From: Spirodela intermedia
Lineage: Eukaryota > Streptophyta > Magnoliopsida > Alismatales > Araceae
DNA length: 64,000 bases
Assembly: GCA_902729315.2 (NCBI GenBank)
Contig: LR746272.1
Span: forward strand, 310,001-374,000
Direction: 5' to 3'
Shown in pieces: positions 51,101 through 64,000 of the stretch (the stretch's first letter is position 1; every line of letters starts with the position of its first letter). A model generated the notes under the pieces. The model was not told the origin of the DNA and did not search any database. It worked only from the letters and a program-made list of their open reading frames with translations. Position numbers and translations under genes: made by a program.

Positions 51101-51594
51101 CTTGTGTTATACTTGAACACTTTCAATATTAACTATCAATTAACAAGCTCAACCCCCATAGAATCTGAACCTAAAGTTTCTTATAAATTCACGACCTTAG
51201 CTGGGCCAAAGCTGACTACAATGCCGATCAATATTATGTGACTATGTCAACAGATTTATTTCACTAGAAGAACAAAAGAGATAGTGTATACCATTTCTGA
51301 GAATTTGATGAAGAATTAAATCGCATCTAAAATGTCATAAAGAGAACTTTATTGTGCTTGACTTCTTCTCTATGTGTCAAGAAGTTATAGATTTGAAGAA
51401 GATAATGCCATTGAAATAAATCAAGAGGACAAATATTAGTTTTCTTTAGTAAATGAAGAATCTTTCCAAAAGTTTACTGTTGGGCCCAACTTTAAATCCA
51501 CTCAAATGTACATATAAAATATTGAAAAAACATTAGAGCTATTTTTGAGATGATAGAGTAGTGCATTTGGCCATTGAAGGGTTGAATTTATAGA
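48167..51594. other. A-specific spacer (unit U4)
   Basis: Collinear with 35,654-39,081; no gene. It includes (AG)n 48,240-48,261, palindrome 49,415-49,452, tandem repeat 49,809-49,893 and GTCAA cluster 50,343-50,438. Confidence 0.8.
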
Positions 51595-54500
51595 GAAATT
51601 TCACTCAAGCCTTTTCCCTATTTCAGATATTATTCAACATTAGCATCTTAAAAAAAGCTAGAGCTTTGATGGGTGAAAACTAGGATGGCACATTCTTTAA
51701 TAGTTCAGATATCTTCTATGTTTGAAACAATACTATAGCCATTGAGTTTTAACATACTTATTCCCAATTATCGATTTCATCTTGACCAATATGAATTCGT
51801 TTCCTCAACATAAGGTGTTAAATATGAAACAAAGTTAATTTCAAATTATTACAAATCGATTATAAGTCCTCAAAAATTACTTCAAATTTTCATATCAATA
51901 TTCAACATAATTACTTAGGTAACATAAGACATTCCAAATGTGTTTTCAATTTAAATTCAAAATAATCAAAAATATCATAAAAGTCTCATAAACATCTGTT
52001 TAATGAATTATGTATAAAAAATTATCTAAAATGAGACTTTTAAATCAAGAACATCTAGTATACTCTTTAAACCTGAAGATTAAACTTCACTTCAAATATT
52101 AACATAAAATTTAGTGACCAAGTCTTTACTTTTTGCTAGAACTATTTTATCATAATTATTGGGACTTTCTATAGTATTAAATAATGTAATGATTTTTTAA
52201 CTATCATGTGGAAAATTGATAACATTATTATGTAATCTCCATTCATTTTTAATTGTTTTATTTCAAATTGATATAAAAAATAAAGCCTGTGAAAATAATT
52301 ACATCTTTTTTTTGTATTTCTATCAACATAAACATTTTGATATATTTGATTGCCCTTGATACATCATCAACCACTCTTAGTGTTTTGAATCAAGGGAAGA
52401 ATTACCTTGACACCTTCGTTTCCTATGAGTATATATCTGTTCGATAGTAGTATCGGACTCCCAACCCACTAGGCCCCATTATCTATCTATCTCTCTCTCT
52501 CATCTCTCCTCTCTCCTATATAGGAGTCATGTATTGTATCTTGAAGCTACATGGATTTCAATATTTTTCCCTCTCATCTCAACATAGTATCAGACCCTTA
52601 GGTATCCCTCGTCGTCCTCCTAGCCTCAAGTGCACTGCCCATCTCTAGTGCACTGCTCTTTTCCTCAGGCGGCTCTTCAACATCACTACTCTTCCCTCTT
52701 TTGACGCCGTCATCTCTGCCATCACTTTTCTTCTCCTTTTGGCGCCACCAATGATCTACAAAGTCATTATTTTTAACTTTGTCAAGTGACAATTATTACA
52801 GATGATTTATTAATCTACTATATTGATTTCTAAACTTCACAAGAAGATCTAAAGATTACCTATATTGTCTCTATCTAAAGAGAGACTTTAAGGTTATGAA
52901 CATTATACGATAGTTTTCTCAAATTTTCAAGATTCTAACACATCTGACATGACTTAGTCGTTGTATATTAAATCATGTAAATATTAAATTTATAAAACTA
53001 GAAAATATAAATTTTAAGATATTTAGAAATATTTTTGAACAAATATATCAATTATAATTCAATAAAACTTCCAAAAAATAGCGATAATTTTCCAAGTCAA
53101 TCATAGGGATGAATATAATATCTAGTAATTATTCAGAATGTTTGTCAATGAATACAATTTTCTATGAATTTTATACTAAGAAATGAAAAAGAAATATATT
53201 TAAAATTCACAAAAAGGGGAAATAAGGGTGCAGATGTCAGAATGACGTCAGCGCCCAACAAATGCGAATCGAGTAGAAATAGAGTTCCACCTAACGATTC
53301 TTACATAAGTGATTACAGATAATTTAATTAATCAAATTAAGATCTGTAAAAGCTAGAAGAATCGTAATTGAACAAAGTATATTTTGGTAAATTAAAATCA
53401 CACAAATTATCACTAAATGAAGCGTAAAGTAAGTTGAAAGCAAGAAAACAGAGTTCTAGCATTGTGACGGCAATGGGTCGGCGATGCACTAGAATTCTAA
53501 GCATTTGAGAGGATCATCATATAGTGTCCACAACCTCAAAGGCTCTCCTTGGACAAAGACGATGTGGGCAATCTCTAGATCTCCTTGCGAAGTCTAGAGA
53601 TTAATGAAATGGGTCATCGAATCATCTCTGGTGGCTGTCACCCGACAGAGTGGAAAAACAACGACTTTACAGCTCTCCAGCGGTTGTCACTTGACGGAAT
53701 GGAGCCGGATGGAGGTGGGGCGCATGTCAAGGAGCTTCATCCTCAGGTCCGCACAACAAGAGGAGGCTTCATCGCATTTGGTACGCTCTCAAGAGGTGGC
53801 GACTCATATCTTGGTAGATCGTCCTCTTCCCGACGACGGCTTGTTCGTCAATCAATTGGAGATGATTTCCTCGATAGATTTGTGATCTTTTTATCGCGAA
53901 TCATTCAGTAATTTTAGTAGCAATGCTCTGTGAATCGCGTTGATGAGATTTTCGCTGATGATCTAGTAATTCTCGTTGCTTAATGCTTCACCGACAATCT
54001 ACAGGAAAGTTACAATAATCAGATAAAAATATATAACTTTTGACTCTAGGAGGATTCGAACCCGCCCCGGTTGCCCGCCCTTTTTGAGAAAGGTGTGATG
54101 CAAATTTAGTCCCACATCAGTTGTGCGCCAATTTTTCGGGTGAATATATACTAATGTTACATTTCTAAGCAAGTCCCTTCCCTCACGTGTAGGACCACTC
54201 CTTGCCCCACAACTAGCTGGCCACTGGTGACATGGAAGGGGAGTGGTGCACACGTGCCCTTATCGATTCAAGCCGCTCAAGCCTTTGCTCGTAGTTACTC
54301 CCTAACTAAGCTTCCGACCCACTTGAGGGCTCGGTTGGCTGGCGGGTCCCCCTCATTTTATCTTATTTTTAGTTTTTATTTCTTTTTCTTCATTTATCAC
54401 AAAAGCAAGATTATAAAAATCATATAAATTCGTGTAAAATCACATAATTACCCAAAAAATTATATTAATCAACTGAAAACCACTTTTCACACTTTCACAT

Positions 54501-57500
54501 AAATATAAGTCTATTTATCTTGAGTTAAGGCTAAAACTATATTATTTACTAATTATTAACTCATAATAATGAAGACTTATCAACATCACTATTACAATCT
54601 CGAAACTTTGTTCTACTATTTTTCAACTAATTTAATTTTCACCATCATTTTCTTGACTTTAAAAAGAAATCTAACAAATGTCTAAGTCATCCATGTCTAA
54701 GGAGAGCCTTTGAGGTTGTAGACATCGTTCAATAATCCTTATGAACATATAGGATTCTAATGATCGTTGTCACAAGGCTAGAACTTTGTCATTTCTACTT
54801 CCAACTTAATTTTGACTTCATTTAGTGACACTTGATGTGATTTGAAGTCTCTAAAATATTATTCATTCATTCAATTACGATTCTTTTGACTTTTATATAT
54901 CTTAATTTGACTAATTAATTTGTTTGTAATCGCTTATGTAAAGATTGTCAGGTGGAACTCTATTTTTGCTTGATTTGTATTCGTTGAGGCACTGATATCA
55001 TCTTGACATTTGCACCCTTTTCAAAAAAATTAGATATATTTTATCTTCATTATTGAGTCTAAAAGCCATTAAATTATTTATAGAAAATTTTGAAATATTA
55101 TCCGATATTATATTACATCTTATGATCAACTTAGAAATTATCCACTATTTTTAAAAACTTTTATCAAATCATAATTGATTTATTTGTCCTAAAATACTTT
55201 TAAAAATCTAAAAATTGATATTTTCTAGTTTTATAAATTTTAAGTTTACATGATTTATTATATAGCTATTGAGTCACGTCAAGGCCTAACTAAGTATGTC
55301 TTTATACTCATTGGTTTATAGTTGTAGAGTCATATCACCATTAAAAGATGATGTGAAGCTAAAAGCACTTGCTAGAACCAAATTACTAATATTTATTCAC
55401 CTAAAGTGATCAATATGTTGTAGTTGATAAAGCAGCTTAAATGCACAAATGTAGCATACATTCAGGCTCTTAGAGTTGTGAATCTAGTGTAGACAAGCTG
55501 ATTTCAAGTAATTAGTAGTTATATGATTTGTAGATAATAGAACCTAAAGAAGATGCTTCTAAATATCATAGTAGCTAAGTGGACTAAGCAACTATAAATT
55601 ATGTGACTCTTAGTTAATCACCCTAATGAACTATAGAGAGTCTATTTACTTGAATGGTGGTCCTCATCAATTGCATTAGAAAAGAAAATTATTAATGGAA
55701 TCCTCAAAAAACATTCTTATATTTTTGGCCTAATAAATTCAACTAAATATAATTAAATTCTTATACCATGTTTCCTTTCATGTGAGCTTCTCTCCAGAGG
55801 GTTTCTATCTGAAACTTTACTCATGCTTATTTAATATGACCTCGTGACCAAGTATAACCTATTAGTCAAGGAATTATGCACCACTCTAACACTCATTAAG
55901 AATTACTACATTGTAATAATGGAATGAAAGCTATCAAATGGATGTCTTTAACATGGTGACTAGTGAACAACAAATGGAACATAGCAAACATTTCATTGAT
56001 AAAAGAAAATTCAAAATTCAAATAGAGAACAATGAATAGATGACCAACCAATTAATAAATAACTAATTTAAGAGTCCAAGAACACCTATCTCATGATGAT
56101 TTCTACACCTTTGCAACAATAATAAATTTCTTCCATGTTGAAAATGTATTTGAAATCTTTTAAAGTGCTTGAGTTGTGAGAAGGACATATGATTTCAAGT
56201 GGACACATAATTTTGCAAATAAGTTCTTGTATCAATGGTTGTATTCTATAATTTAGCTAATTATAGTCTTATCTGCCAACAAGGCCTAATTGAGCATGTC
56301 TTTACACTCATTGGTGGTTTACAATTGCAAAGCCCTATCACCATGGGAAGATGATGTAAAGCTAAAAGCACTAGTATTTATTTGCCTAATGTGATTAATC
56401 TGTTGCAATAGACAAATCAGCCTAAATGCACAAACATAGCTTGTATTCAGACACTTAGAGTTGTGAATCCACTGCAAACAAGCTGATTCTATGTACTTAG
56501 TAATTTTATGATTTGTAGATAATAGAACCTAAATAAGGTGCTTCTAAATATTAGAGTAGCTAAGTGGACTGAACAATTATAAATTATGTGACTCTTACTT
56601 AATCACCCTAATGAACTATAGAGAGTCCATTTACTTGAATGATAGTCCTCATCAATTACATTACATCAATTTTTGTCATTTCAAGTTGTCAAAAATTGAA
56701 AAATTCAGTGTCCACTCTTAGTATTTGTTCATTCTATAAGGCCGAACTAAATCATGGTAGAAATGATTATACACCAAACCTTTATGGGACTTGAAGGTGA
56801 GTACTCTATGACCACCTATTTGAGAGTAGTTTTGTAAAGGCTGGCCCGAAGTTGCATTATAACATCATTGATTATAACAATTGTGGCTAGCATGATTGTT
56901 ATGAGCTCTTGTGTCATGTGCTTTAGAATATCATTAATTGTTTCATCCATATCCTCACCTTAATCTTTACCCCTTCGATCTCATGGGAAATTGGGGGCTC
57001 TATGTATTCAATGTTGAAATTTTCATGGCATTTATTTGTGTTGATTTGTAAAGTCAATTATCATGACAACACAAATATTTTCTGATATCATAAAGTTCAT
57101 GAATAGTTAAAAATATAGTTACATTACTTGAGACAAAGTATTTACATATTGTACAAAATTGTGGTCATGTATATCATTGTGGCTTTTTGTAATATTTGGA
57201 GTAGAGGAGTTTAGACAAATTGTACTAAGACATAAAGGAAATAAGAAAAGTAATTACAATGAGACAATGTATTGTAAAATAAAAACTAATTACTATTTGT
57301 AGAAAACTTACTAAAATGGCTGCAAATAGCTAATTCACTTTTACTAGATGCCATTGACATCATGGTGTAGCTAATAAATAGGTACTTTACTTAGATATTA
57401 GTTAACATATTTCCACATGGAGGTTCAAGTCAGGAAATAATATCATTCCAGCAGCTATGAGTATTTACACACCCTCTAGATGCATATATTCCATCTCTGC

Positions 57501-58136
57501 TAGTCTCACCTCGGTTTTGGCCTCCTCACGCCAAGTACACATGCTCTTCTTGCTTCCTCTTCGACGTGGTGGATTATCGGGAGCCTCCATCTACATGACT
57601 GGTATCCACTCTATGAGTATTTAAACACCCTCTCGATGCATATATTCTAAGATTGAGAGAAAATAGATTTGACAAGGACATTTGAAATTTTATTTTCTCG
57701 CCGTTCTTATTCCTTATCTAGTGACTCCCGACTAGTTGTGGAGAGTAAAAATGCAGAACAAAAATACATGTATCCTCGAAGAGAAGCCATTAAGGTATTG
57801 GAAATAGTGCAAGCCTCACAAATAAGAATAACTTCTTCACAAAGTCTTCATTCGTTATCATTTAAGCATCAAAACCTACTTCACCAAGGTTGACTAAGGT
57901 TACTCAAACAATTAACAGTTATTGGTTGTGCAAGAGATAAAGAAAACTGTCTGTAAAAAATAAATTTTCGAAATGTATAGGTACTAATGTGTCGATAGAT
58001 ATATTTAAAAGATGCAGACGAGATTCGTCGAAAACAGCCTTCACCTTGGAACGCTCTCTCTCTCTCTCTCTCTTCGAGTCTCTCCCTCTATATATATACA
58101 TAAAAAGATAGAGATACCTATATACATATGCAATTA
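51595..58136. repeat. Common half-unit of U4 (repeat-rich spacer)
   Basis: Collinear with 10,582-17,125. It holds the Copia LTR remnant (52,403-52,596), long-TIR element (52,945-55,281) and direct repeats (55,281-55,677; 56,281-56,663). No gene. Private single-base changes include 'gatgcaaattt' near 54,101 and 'gctcgtagtt' near 54,290. Confidence 0.9.
52945..55281. mobile_element. Long-TIR element copy (U4)
   Basis: Duplicated with the unit; arms at about 52,945-53,473 and 54,763-55,281. Confidence 0.65.
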
Positions 58137-58435
58137 GGAGTATCCGTCTCTTTGTCTGTGCGCGTGTGTTTGGGTCGTATCCTTTCTTAACGTCCGGGCT
58201 TCCCGTAAGTGTTGCGAAATTTGTAAGAAAGTAATGAACAAATACAGACCATCCGCTTTCAAACCCAAGAAACTCCCCGGGCCCCATTCCTTTATGACGT
58301 TCAAACGTTCGCCTTTTAACGAAGAAGAATAAGAATAATCATATGGGAAGACTTCGGCCGGAATCCCCAGATTGTGTTGTCAACCCGTCCAGCCATCCAC
58401 GCCGGGTCAGCCGCGGCGCCGGTGTCCGTAGATCC

Positions 58436-60335
58436 TCACAGCCTCGCCACGATTTGATCTGCGGGGCGGTCGAGTCCGGGGATGCATTCCGAGAGTGCGG
58501 CCACGAGCCTTCTCACGTCTTCCGAAGAATGCCCGGACGTCAGGGTGACCCTGAGCCTGGAAGGCGCAAAAATCATCGACTAGGGTCAGGGCTACTGGAA
58601 GAAGGCGGTGTGGCAGGAAGAATGACGGGAGAGGAAGGCAGGGGGAAACGAGAACTCACCGGCAGGCGTCGGGGGCGACAGCCGGCGGTCTGACGGCGAT
58701 GATGTGGAAGCCACGCTCCAGCATGTGCTTGCTGGCATAGATAGCGGCGTCCTCGGTGCCGACCACCAGCGAAAGGATGGGGCTGGTTGCGGGGTGCTTC
58801 GTCAACGCCGCGAATTCCTGCACTCTGTTCCACAGCGCTTGCCTGCGCCAGGCCTCCTTTCTGGCCACCGTCACAGCAGCTGCAGGGGATCAACGCGCGC
58901 AGACGCAAAATCGCGTTAAATATGCCACGGTGGGAAGTGGTGATAATGACGCGGTTAAGTCTATGTGAATAAGAAGGACGGACGACTAATGGCGGAAGGA
59001 ATGGATGCGGTGATCAGTACCGTAGGCGCCCGCGATGACGGGTAAGGGGGAAGCTGTGGTGAAAATGTAGGGACGGCCCGTCGTCCGGACCAGGTTCGAC
59101 CATTTTTGGCTGCAGGCCACGAATCCGCCCAGGCATCCCCCGGCCTTGCTCAGCGTCCCGACGATGATGTCGATCTGATCTTCGATGCCGTAAACCTCTC
59201 CGATACCGCCGCCATTCCTCCCGCACACAAATGCCGTATGCGCCTGTAACGCGGGGGGGAGGGTCAATCCGGATCCAAGGAGGGAGACGGTAGAGAAGAC
59301 GGCCCCGACGCCCAGAGAACACAAGGCGGATGACTCACTTCGTCGATGACGAACAGGAACCGGTGCTTCTTCCGGAGTTGCACGAGGTCGAGCATCGGCG
59401 CGAAGTCCCCTTCCATGCTGAACAAACTGCTTCCATGCAAAGAAACGAGGAGGCTTCTGAGCGCCGAAACTTCACAGGACCAGAAAGAAGAAGACGTTGC
59501 CGAACGCAGATCGTTCTCCGCTTATCAATTCAGTCTGCGTTACCTGTCCGTGATGACCACCTTCCTCTGGACAGGGCAGTTTGAGAGGAGTTCGTCCAGA
59601 TGCTGCATGTCGCTGTGCCTGTACACGGACACGACGGCCTGATTATGCCGCTCCATCATCCGGAGACCGTCGATTATGGATGCGTGGTTCAAGGCGTCGG
59701 AGAACACGGCGATCTTCTCGTGCGCCGCCGGCCTCCTCGACGCCGCGTTATGAGTGGCGACGGCTCCCAGCGCCGCTAGGAAGGCCGTGTTTGCGGCGAA
59801 TCCGGTGGGGGTTACGACGCACGCCTCCTTCTTGTGCATCTCCGCCAGGACATTCTCCAGCCGCCGGTGGTACTCGGTCTGCCCACTGGCCATAGCGGAC
59901 GATCGCGGACCCATCCCGAACGCCAGAGCCGCCTGTTCGATATTTGTGTACAGAATCGGTCACCGACTACCGCGACGCGTGACGGACATTACTGTGCCTC
60001 CAACGGGAGCGAGTTCGAAAGCCTACCTTCGCCGACGCCTTGCGGACGGCCGGATGGGTGCTGAGGTTGAGGTAGTCGTTGGCGGAGAAGAGGAGCATCC
60101 GGTTCCGAGCCGGTTCGCCGTCCTTCGCGGGGGCCCTGGGGTCCTCCACTTCCACCTCCAGCAAGGTCCGGTCCCAAGGCCCGGGGCCGTCAAACGTCTC
60201 GACGTCGGCCAGAGGATCCTCCTCGGCGCTGGGCTTGGCAAGGCACACCTTGGGCAAGTAGCTCAAAAAGTTGTTATCCACCCTCGCAAATGCCCTGACC
60301 ACCCACTCTTCCCACATCGCTTCAACGGACGCCAT
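58436..60335 (-). CDS. BIO4: KAPA synthase-like, copy 5
   Basis: Exons right to left: 60,027-60,335, 59,544-59,932, 59,339-59,426, 59,021-59,243, 58,660-58,879 and 58,436-58,556. The 449-aa frame is intact. Although it sits in a B-type unit like copy 2, it has Leu329, so the Phe329 of copy 2 arose after, or was not shared by, the B-type duplication. Its distal upstream region is the gypsy fragment at 60,680-62,556. Confidence 0.92.
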
Positions 60336-60679
60336 GCCTACTCGTCGCGCGGGTTAGCGGCAGAGGATCGCGTACTGGACGCCTTCACGGCCGGGGGATT
60401 CCGGCGAGATAGGAAAGAGTTGTGGCTCGATGCAGGCGTTGAGCTCCGGTTGGTTAGGAACCTTTGCCCGTCCTTCCCCCTTTATGTAGGAGGATGTCAC
60501 CATATGTGGCCGGGACGTGGACTTGCTCGGCTCCGCGGTCCAGCATCTTCGCTGGTTGAATAGCGGCGACCTATCGCATTCCGGACGCCGGTGTTGAATC
60601 CCGTCCAGTCCACTTTGGACGGGGACGCCGCTTTCGTTGCCTGAAAGCCGTTCGCCAGTGTTGACCCCCGGAACATTGC

Positions 60680-62556
60680 CGTGCAAAGCTAGAAGATCCT
60701 TCCATTGAACAAGGTCCTTAATGCTATGGGGCCTGTGGTAGATGGCAAGAACGTGTGACAAAACGACGGGTAACATATGATCTTGATCTTGTAGCAATGA
60801 GGTAATGGGTAAAGAAGAAGAAATAGAATGCTTCAATACTTGAGGAATACCCATTGCAGGAGGAAGAGCTAAACGATAAGCAATTGGCTTGATGAGTTCT
60901 ATTATCTCAAAAGGACCCAAGAAGAGATGTCTCAATTTTTCAAAAGGTCAACGAGCAAGAGGGTGTACCCATTCGGGATGGAGTCGAAGGTTAATGAAAT
61001 GGCCAATGTCAAACTCAACATTGGGCCATTTTTTATGAACATATAACTTCATCCTCGCTTTGTGTTGCCCATGATGAGATTCTGATTACTTCAACATAAC
61101 ATCTCAACCTAGCCCAACTATTTAGACCATTGATGAGGCCAATCTCTAGTGAAACAGTAAAGATATATTTTGAGCCCATGATTCACTGTCTCTATTTGGC
61201 CATTAGTCTTCAAATGATAAGCACAAGTTCTCCATAGTGTCTTACCTTGATGCTTAAATGGTGCTCATCAAAATAACTCATAAATATATAATCACAATCA
61301 ATGAGTTTAGGTGTTTTAAAATGGTGTAACTGAACAATACCATAAATGAAAATTTGTGAATAGTAAAGAGATGACAGAGTGGAGAAAATTTTGTGCAGAC
61401 TTAAGTAATCAACCAACAAAACGATGCCAAAGGCCTTTAATAAAAAATGGCACTAAAGCCATTTGAAAGCAAAGACCTTTAATAAAGTTTATGGAAATAT
61501 CTTCTCAGATTTTCTCCAAAATGGGTAGACGTTGAAGCAAACCGCCACATATCCTTAGCTGCAAGATTCCATGCCCATCCATTGCACATCATGTCAATGA
61601 CATAGATAAGTACATACAAAGTCCAAGTGTCTGTCGAGTACCATATTGTTGAATTCATACAAAAGTTCAAGTATAAAGGTGGAGTTCGTTGATAACACCA
61701 ATCGTCCTTGGTGATATAAGAACCCTTAGTGTAGAGAATATATCTTCGGACTAGTTGAGGATTGTTGCTGCTCTCTTGTCGGACTAAGTCTGAGAGAAAA
61801 TAGTTCGGGTTGAGAGATTTCAAGGCCATGGGATATATCGTGATTAGACTTTTGGGACAAGACATTTGCAATATTGCTATCGACATTTGCTTTATAGTTA
61901 ATCTCAAAGTTAAAACTAACATTTAAGTATTTCTAATAATACATTTTTTTTAAAAAGCTATTTCTAGTAGTCAAGTAAAAATTGTCCTTAATCCAAGAAG
62001 ATAATATTTTCATTTTAGCGTAGCAAGGACAATGGTCACAAATTCTTGTTTATAAATAGTCTTCAACTAAGTGTGGAAAGATTTTGGCTGAAGAATACAA
62101 TTGAACATTTTTAGCACAAGGATTAAGTCAATCTCACGATTGAATTTTTCAGCTTTTAATTCAAAAGTTAGAGATAAATTAGGAAGAATTAAGATGAGAG
62201 GCAATATTAAGCTGTTATAAGGCAAGATTTGATTACAAGGCTCCAATATTATGCATCCCATTTGAATAGTTGGGTGAGTGGCGATGCCAGAGATCCATAA
62301 CTCACAATGAAACATGTATAATATCTTGTGGGCCTCAGAAATTTCTACAATTTATGAAGGTTTGTGGGCAAGGACCATTGAAGGACTACGTTTACTTCAA
62401 CATGATCTACAGTGACTTTTGCCTGCGAACACCTGATATCCTGGAAAACTATGAAATTAAAGTGACGACAGCGGAGAACTATGAAGATTTAGTGCAAATG
62501 TTGCTCATGCGTAGAAAGATCCAAACTAGATATAGAGATGTCATCTAGAAATATGA
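60680..62556 (-). mobile_element. Degenerate Ty3/gypsy pol fragment, second copy
   Basis: Collinear with 19,669-21,545 and with the same stops and frameshifts; one private change is seen near 61,834 ('gatatatcg' for 'gatgtatcg'). It was copied as part of the B segment and did not transpose separately. Confidence 0.85.
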
Positions 62557-63518
62557 AGATATTCATCGTCCCTCGTCCTTGCGGGTTCAGTGGCTTCCTA
62601 ACCGTTCTTCGGACGAGGAGTTGGCGGGTTCCTGGCGGGTTCCTGGCGGGTTCCTGGCGGGTTGGCGTTGAGCTGGTTGGCACCGCCGCCGTCTCCCCTG
62701 GCGGGCTGCGGGACGACCGGGGTCGCACGGTGAGGCCGGCTCCCCCCGATGTCTCGGAGCGCAGACGCCAATTCAGACGCTACGTGGACAGCGACAGGAT
62801 GATTTGACAGGATTCAGGAAGCTGAGACCGAACCGTTGGCACGTCGCTCACATCCCAAGAATTGAGAGTATGGATATCAGTACGAGAAAATGTGGCACCA
62901 ATTAAATCAAGGAGTCGACGGGCCGGGCACCTTCGTTCTGCAACGAGTTTGGTGAACGAACACATTCCGACATGTGTATGACTCTCTCTCTCTCTCTCTA
63001 ACTTGGTGCTGTTATTATTAGCTCTAAGAGCATGGATGCATCCGTGTTATGGCATGTGTACCTATGCATGCTTCTCATTTGCTAGGCGTTTAAAAGAGAA
63101 ACTGAGAGGGAGAAAGAGAGAGAGAGAGAGATAGAGAGGTCAACGCTAATAAGCAGCAAAACCTCGCCTTTTTGAACTAACATTGATAGAAAAATACAAC
63201 TGAAAAAAATAAAAAAGAAAGAAAGAACGAATTCTTGAAAAGGAAAAAAAATCTGCTATAAATTGGAACCCGGGTAGGCCAATCTTTACCTAAATATTTA
63301 CACGAACCGGAGGGGTTGACTTCACAGAAGAGGAATGGTGAACGAAACAAAAGAGCCAAAAGAATGAGAACCCGTGCGAGCTATGCTCGTGGTGGACAGA
63401 GGCCATGGAATCTGAGCTTGGATGAATGCAAAATCGTACGAGAGCCGGAGGAAAGAAGGCTAGGATTATCTTACAAAGGAAAAGAATGGCGGCCGCCGCT
63501 GCCTCTGCATCCTCTCTC

Positions 63519-63571
<53 letters not shown>

Positions 63572-63613
63572 TCTCCTCGGCCTCCTGCTGGGCATGGACC
63601 TGATCTCAGGGCC
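62557..63613. other. GC-rich minisatellite segment and SAC downstream region, second copy
   Basis: Matches 21,546-22,605 with small indels. It contains the 11-bp minisatellite (62,624-62,662) and CT/GA microsatellites ending at about 63,565. No gene is recognised. Confidence 0.7.
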
Positions 63614-64000
63614 TCAATGACAGAGAGTCTCTCCATAGGTGACCCACTGCACAAAACTTTCAGGGAATTCTGAGCTTTTGTCCAATTTTCTGGGCGCTCC
63701 GAACGGAAGCTTTATGTCCGTTGAGTTCCTTTCCTGCGAAAGCTGTAGCGGATAGAAGTTCAGCCAGCAGACACGACGAGGGTGAGGTCAGAGTAGCTTT
63801 CTCTCTCTCTCCTAATAGATCCAAGCTCTGGGTCTCCGAGAAATACGAGGATGAAACCTCGAATGAGATATTATGGAAAGAGCTGGCGGCCCGCCCCCTG
63901 TTTCGACGGTCCATACCACCGACTCACCTTAATGCTGGATCCGTCCTCACTCAGAGTCGCCTCCGCAGGTGTGATATTGGTGACATTCTCAGATGAGAGT
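63614..64000 (-). pseudogene. SAC-domain phosphatase 3' end, second copy (cut by window)
   Basis: The terminal exon (63,614-63,733, ending with TGA) and part of the preceding exon (from 63,928) match the SAC fragment of U2. The rest lies beyond the window. Whether the 5' exons are present next to this copy cannot be seen here. Confidence 0.8.

Larger units (their letters stand above)
45624..58136. repeat. Tandem array unit U4 (A type, 12,513 bp)
   Basis: KAPA copy 4, A-specific spacer 48,167-51,594, common half 51,595-58,136. Nearly identical to U3. Confidence 0.93.
58137..64000. repeat. Tandem array unit U5 (B type, cut by window end)
   Basis: KAPA copy 5 followed by a B-specific segment from 60,680, collinear with U2. 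A few bases are lost relative to U2 between 62,965 and 63,177, including a C near 63,073 and a shorter GA tract. The right part of the unit lies outside the window. Confidence 0.93.

Overview
The window is nuclear DNA of a flowering plant: spliced genes with short GT-AG introns, AT-rich intergenic DNA, CT/GA microsatellites, Ty3/gypsy and Copia-type retrotransposon debris and long inverted-repeat elements. The GC-rich exons set in AT-rich spacers lean towards a monocot, but that is a weak inference.

The window is dominated by a tandem array. From about 4,611 to the right edge, one segment is repeated head to tail with very high identity: U1 4,611-17,125 (12,515 bp), U2 17,126-33,110 (15,985 bp), U3 33,111-45,623 (12,513 bp), U4 45,624-58,136 (12,513 bp), and U5 from 58,137, cut by the window end. 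Each unit carries one intact six-exon minus-strand gene for a plant 7-keto-8-aminopelargonic acid (KAPA) synthase-like enzyme (BIO4/BioF type, 449 aa), at 4,910-6,809, 17,425-19,324, 33,410-35,309, 45,923-47,822 and 58,436-60,335. KAPA synthases condense pimeloyl-CoA with L-alanine, the first committed step of biotin synthesis. The PLP lysine, Asp and His are kept, but several residues that are nearly invariant in the family are replaced in every copy.

There are two unit types. A-type units (U1, U3, U4) have a 3.4 kb spacer upstream of the gene with no recognisable gene (7,154-10,581; 35,654-39,081; 48,167-51,594). B-type units (U2, U5) have a different 6.9 kb segment at the same place (19,669-26,568; 60,680 to the window end). 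It contains a decayed Ty3/gypsy pol fragment and the last seven exons of a SAC-domain phosphoinositide phosphatase gene whose 5' part is missing at the junction at 26,568/26,569. Both unit types then rejoin the same 6.5 kb of repeat-rich DNA: a Copia LTR remnant, a 2.3 kb long-TIR element, a pair of about 390-bp direct repeats, and AT-rich spacer up to the 3' side of the next gene. About 350 bp upstream of each start codon is common to all five genes; everything further upstream depends on unit type.

Left of the array (1-4,610) lie older repeats: a short 45-bp tandem duplication, a 1.8 kb fold-back element (about 945-2,760), an element arm related to the long-TIR element in the array, and a diverged version of the KAPA gene 3' flank that marks the array edge. 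I see no tRNA, rRNA or CRISPR and no intact transposase or polymerase gene.
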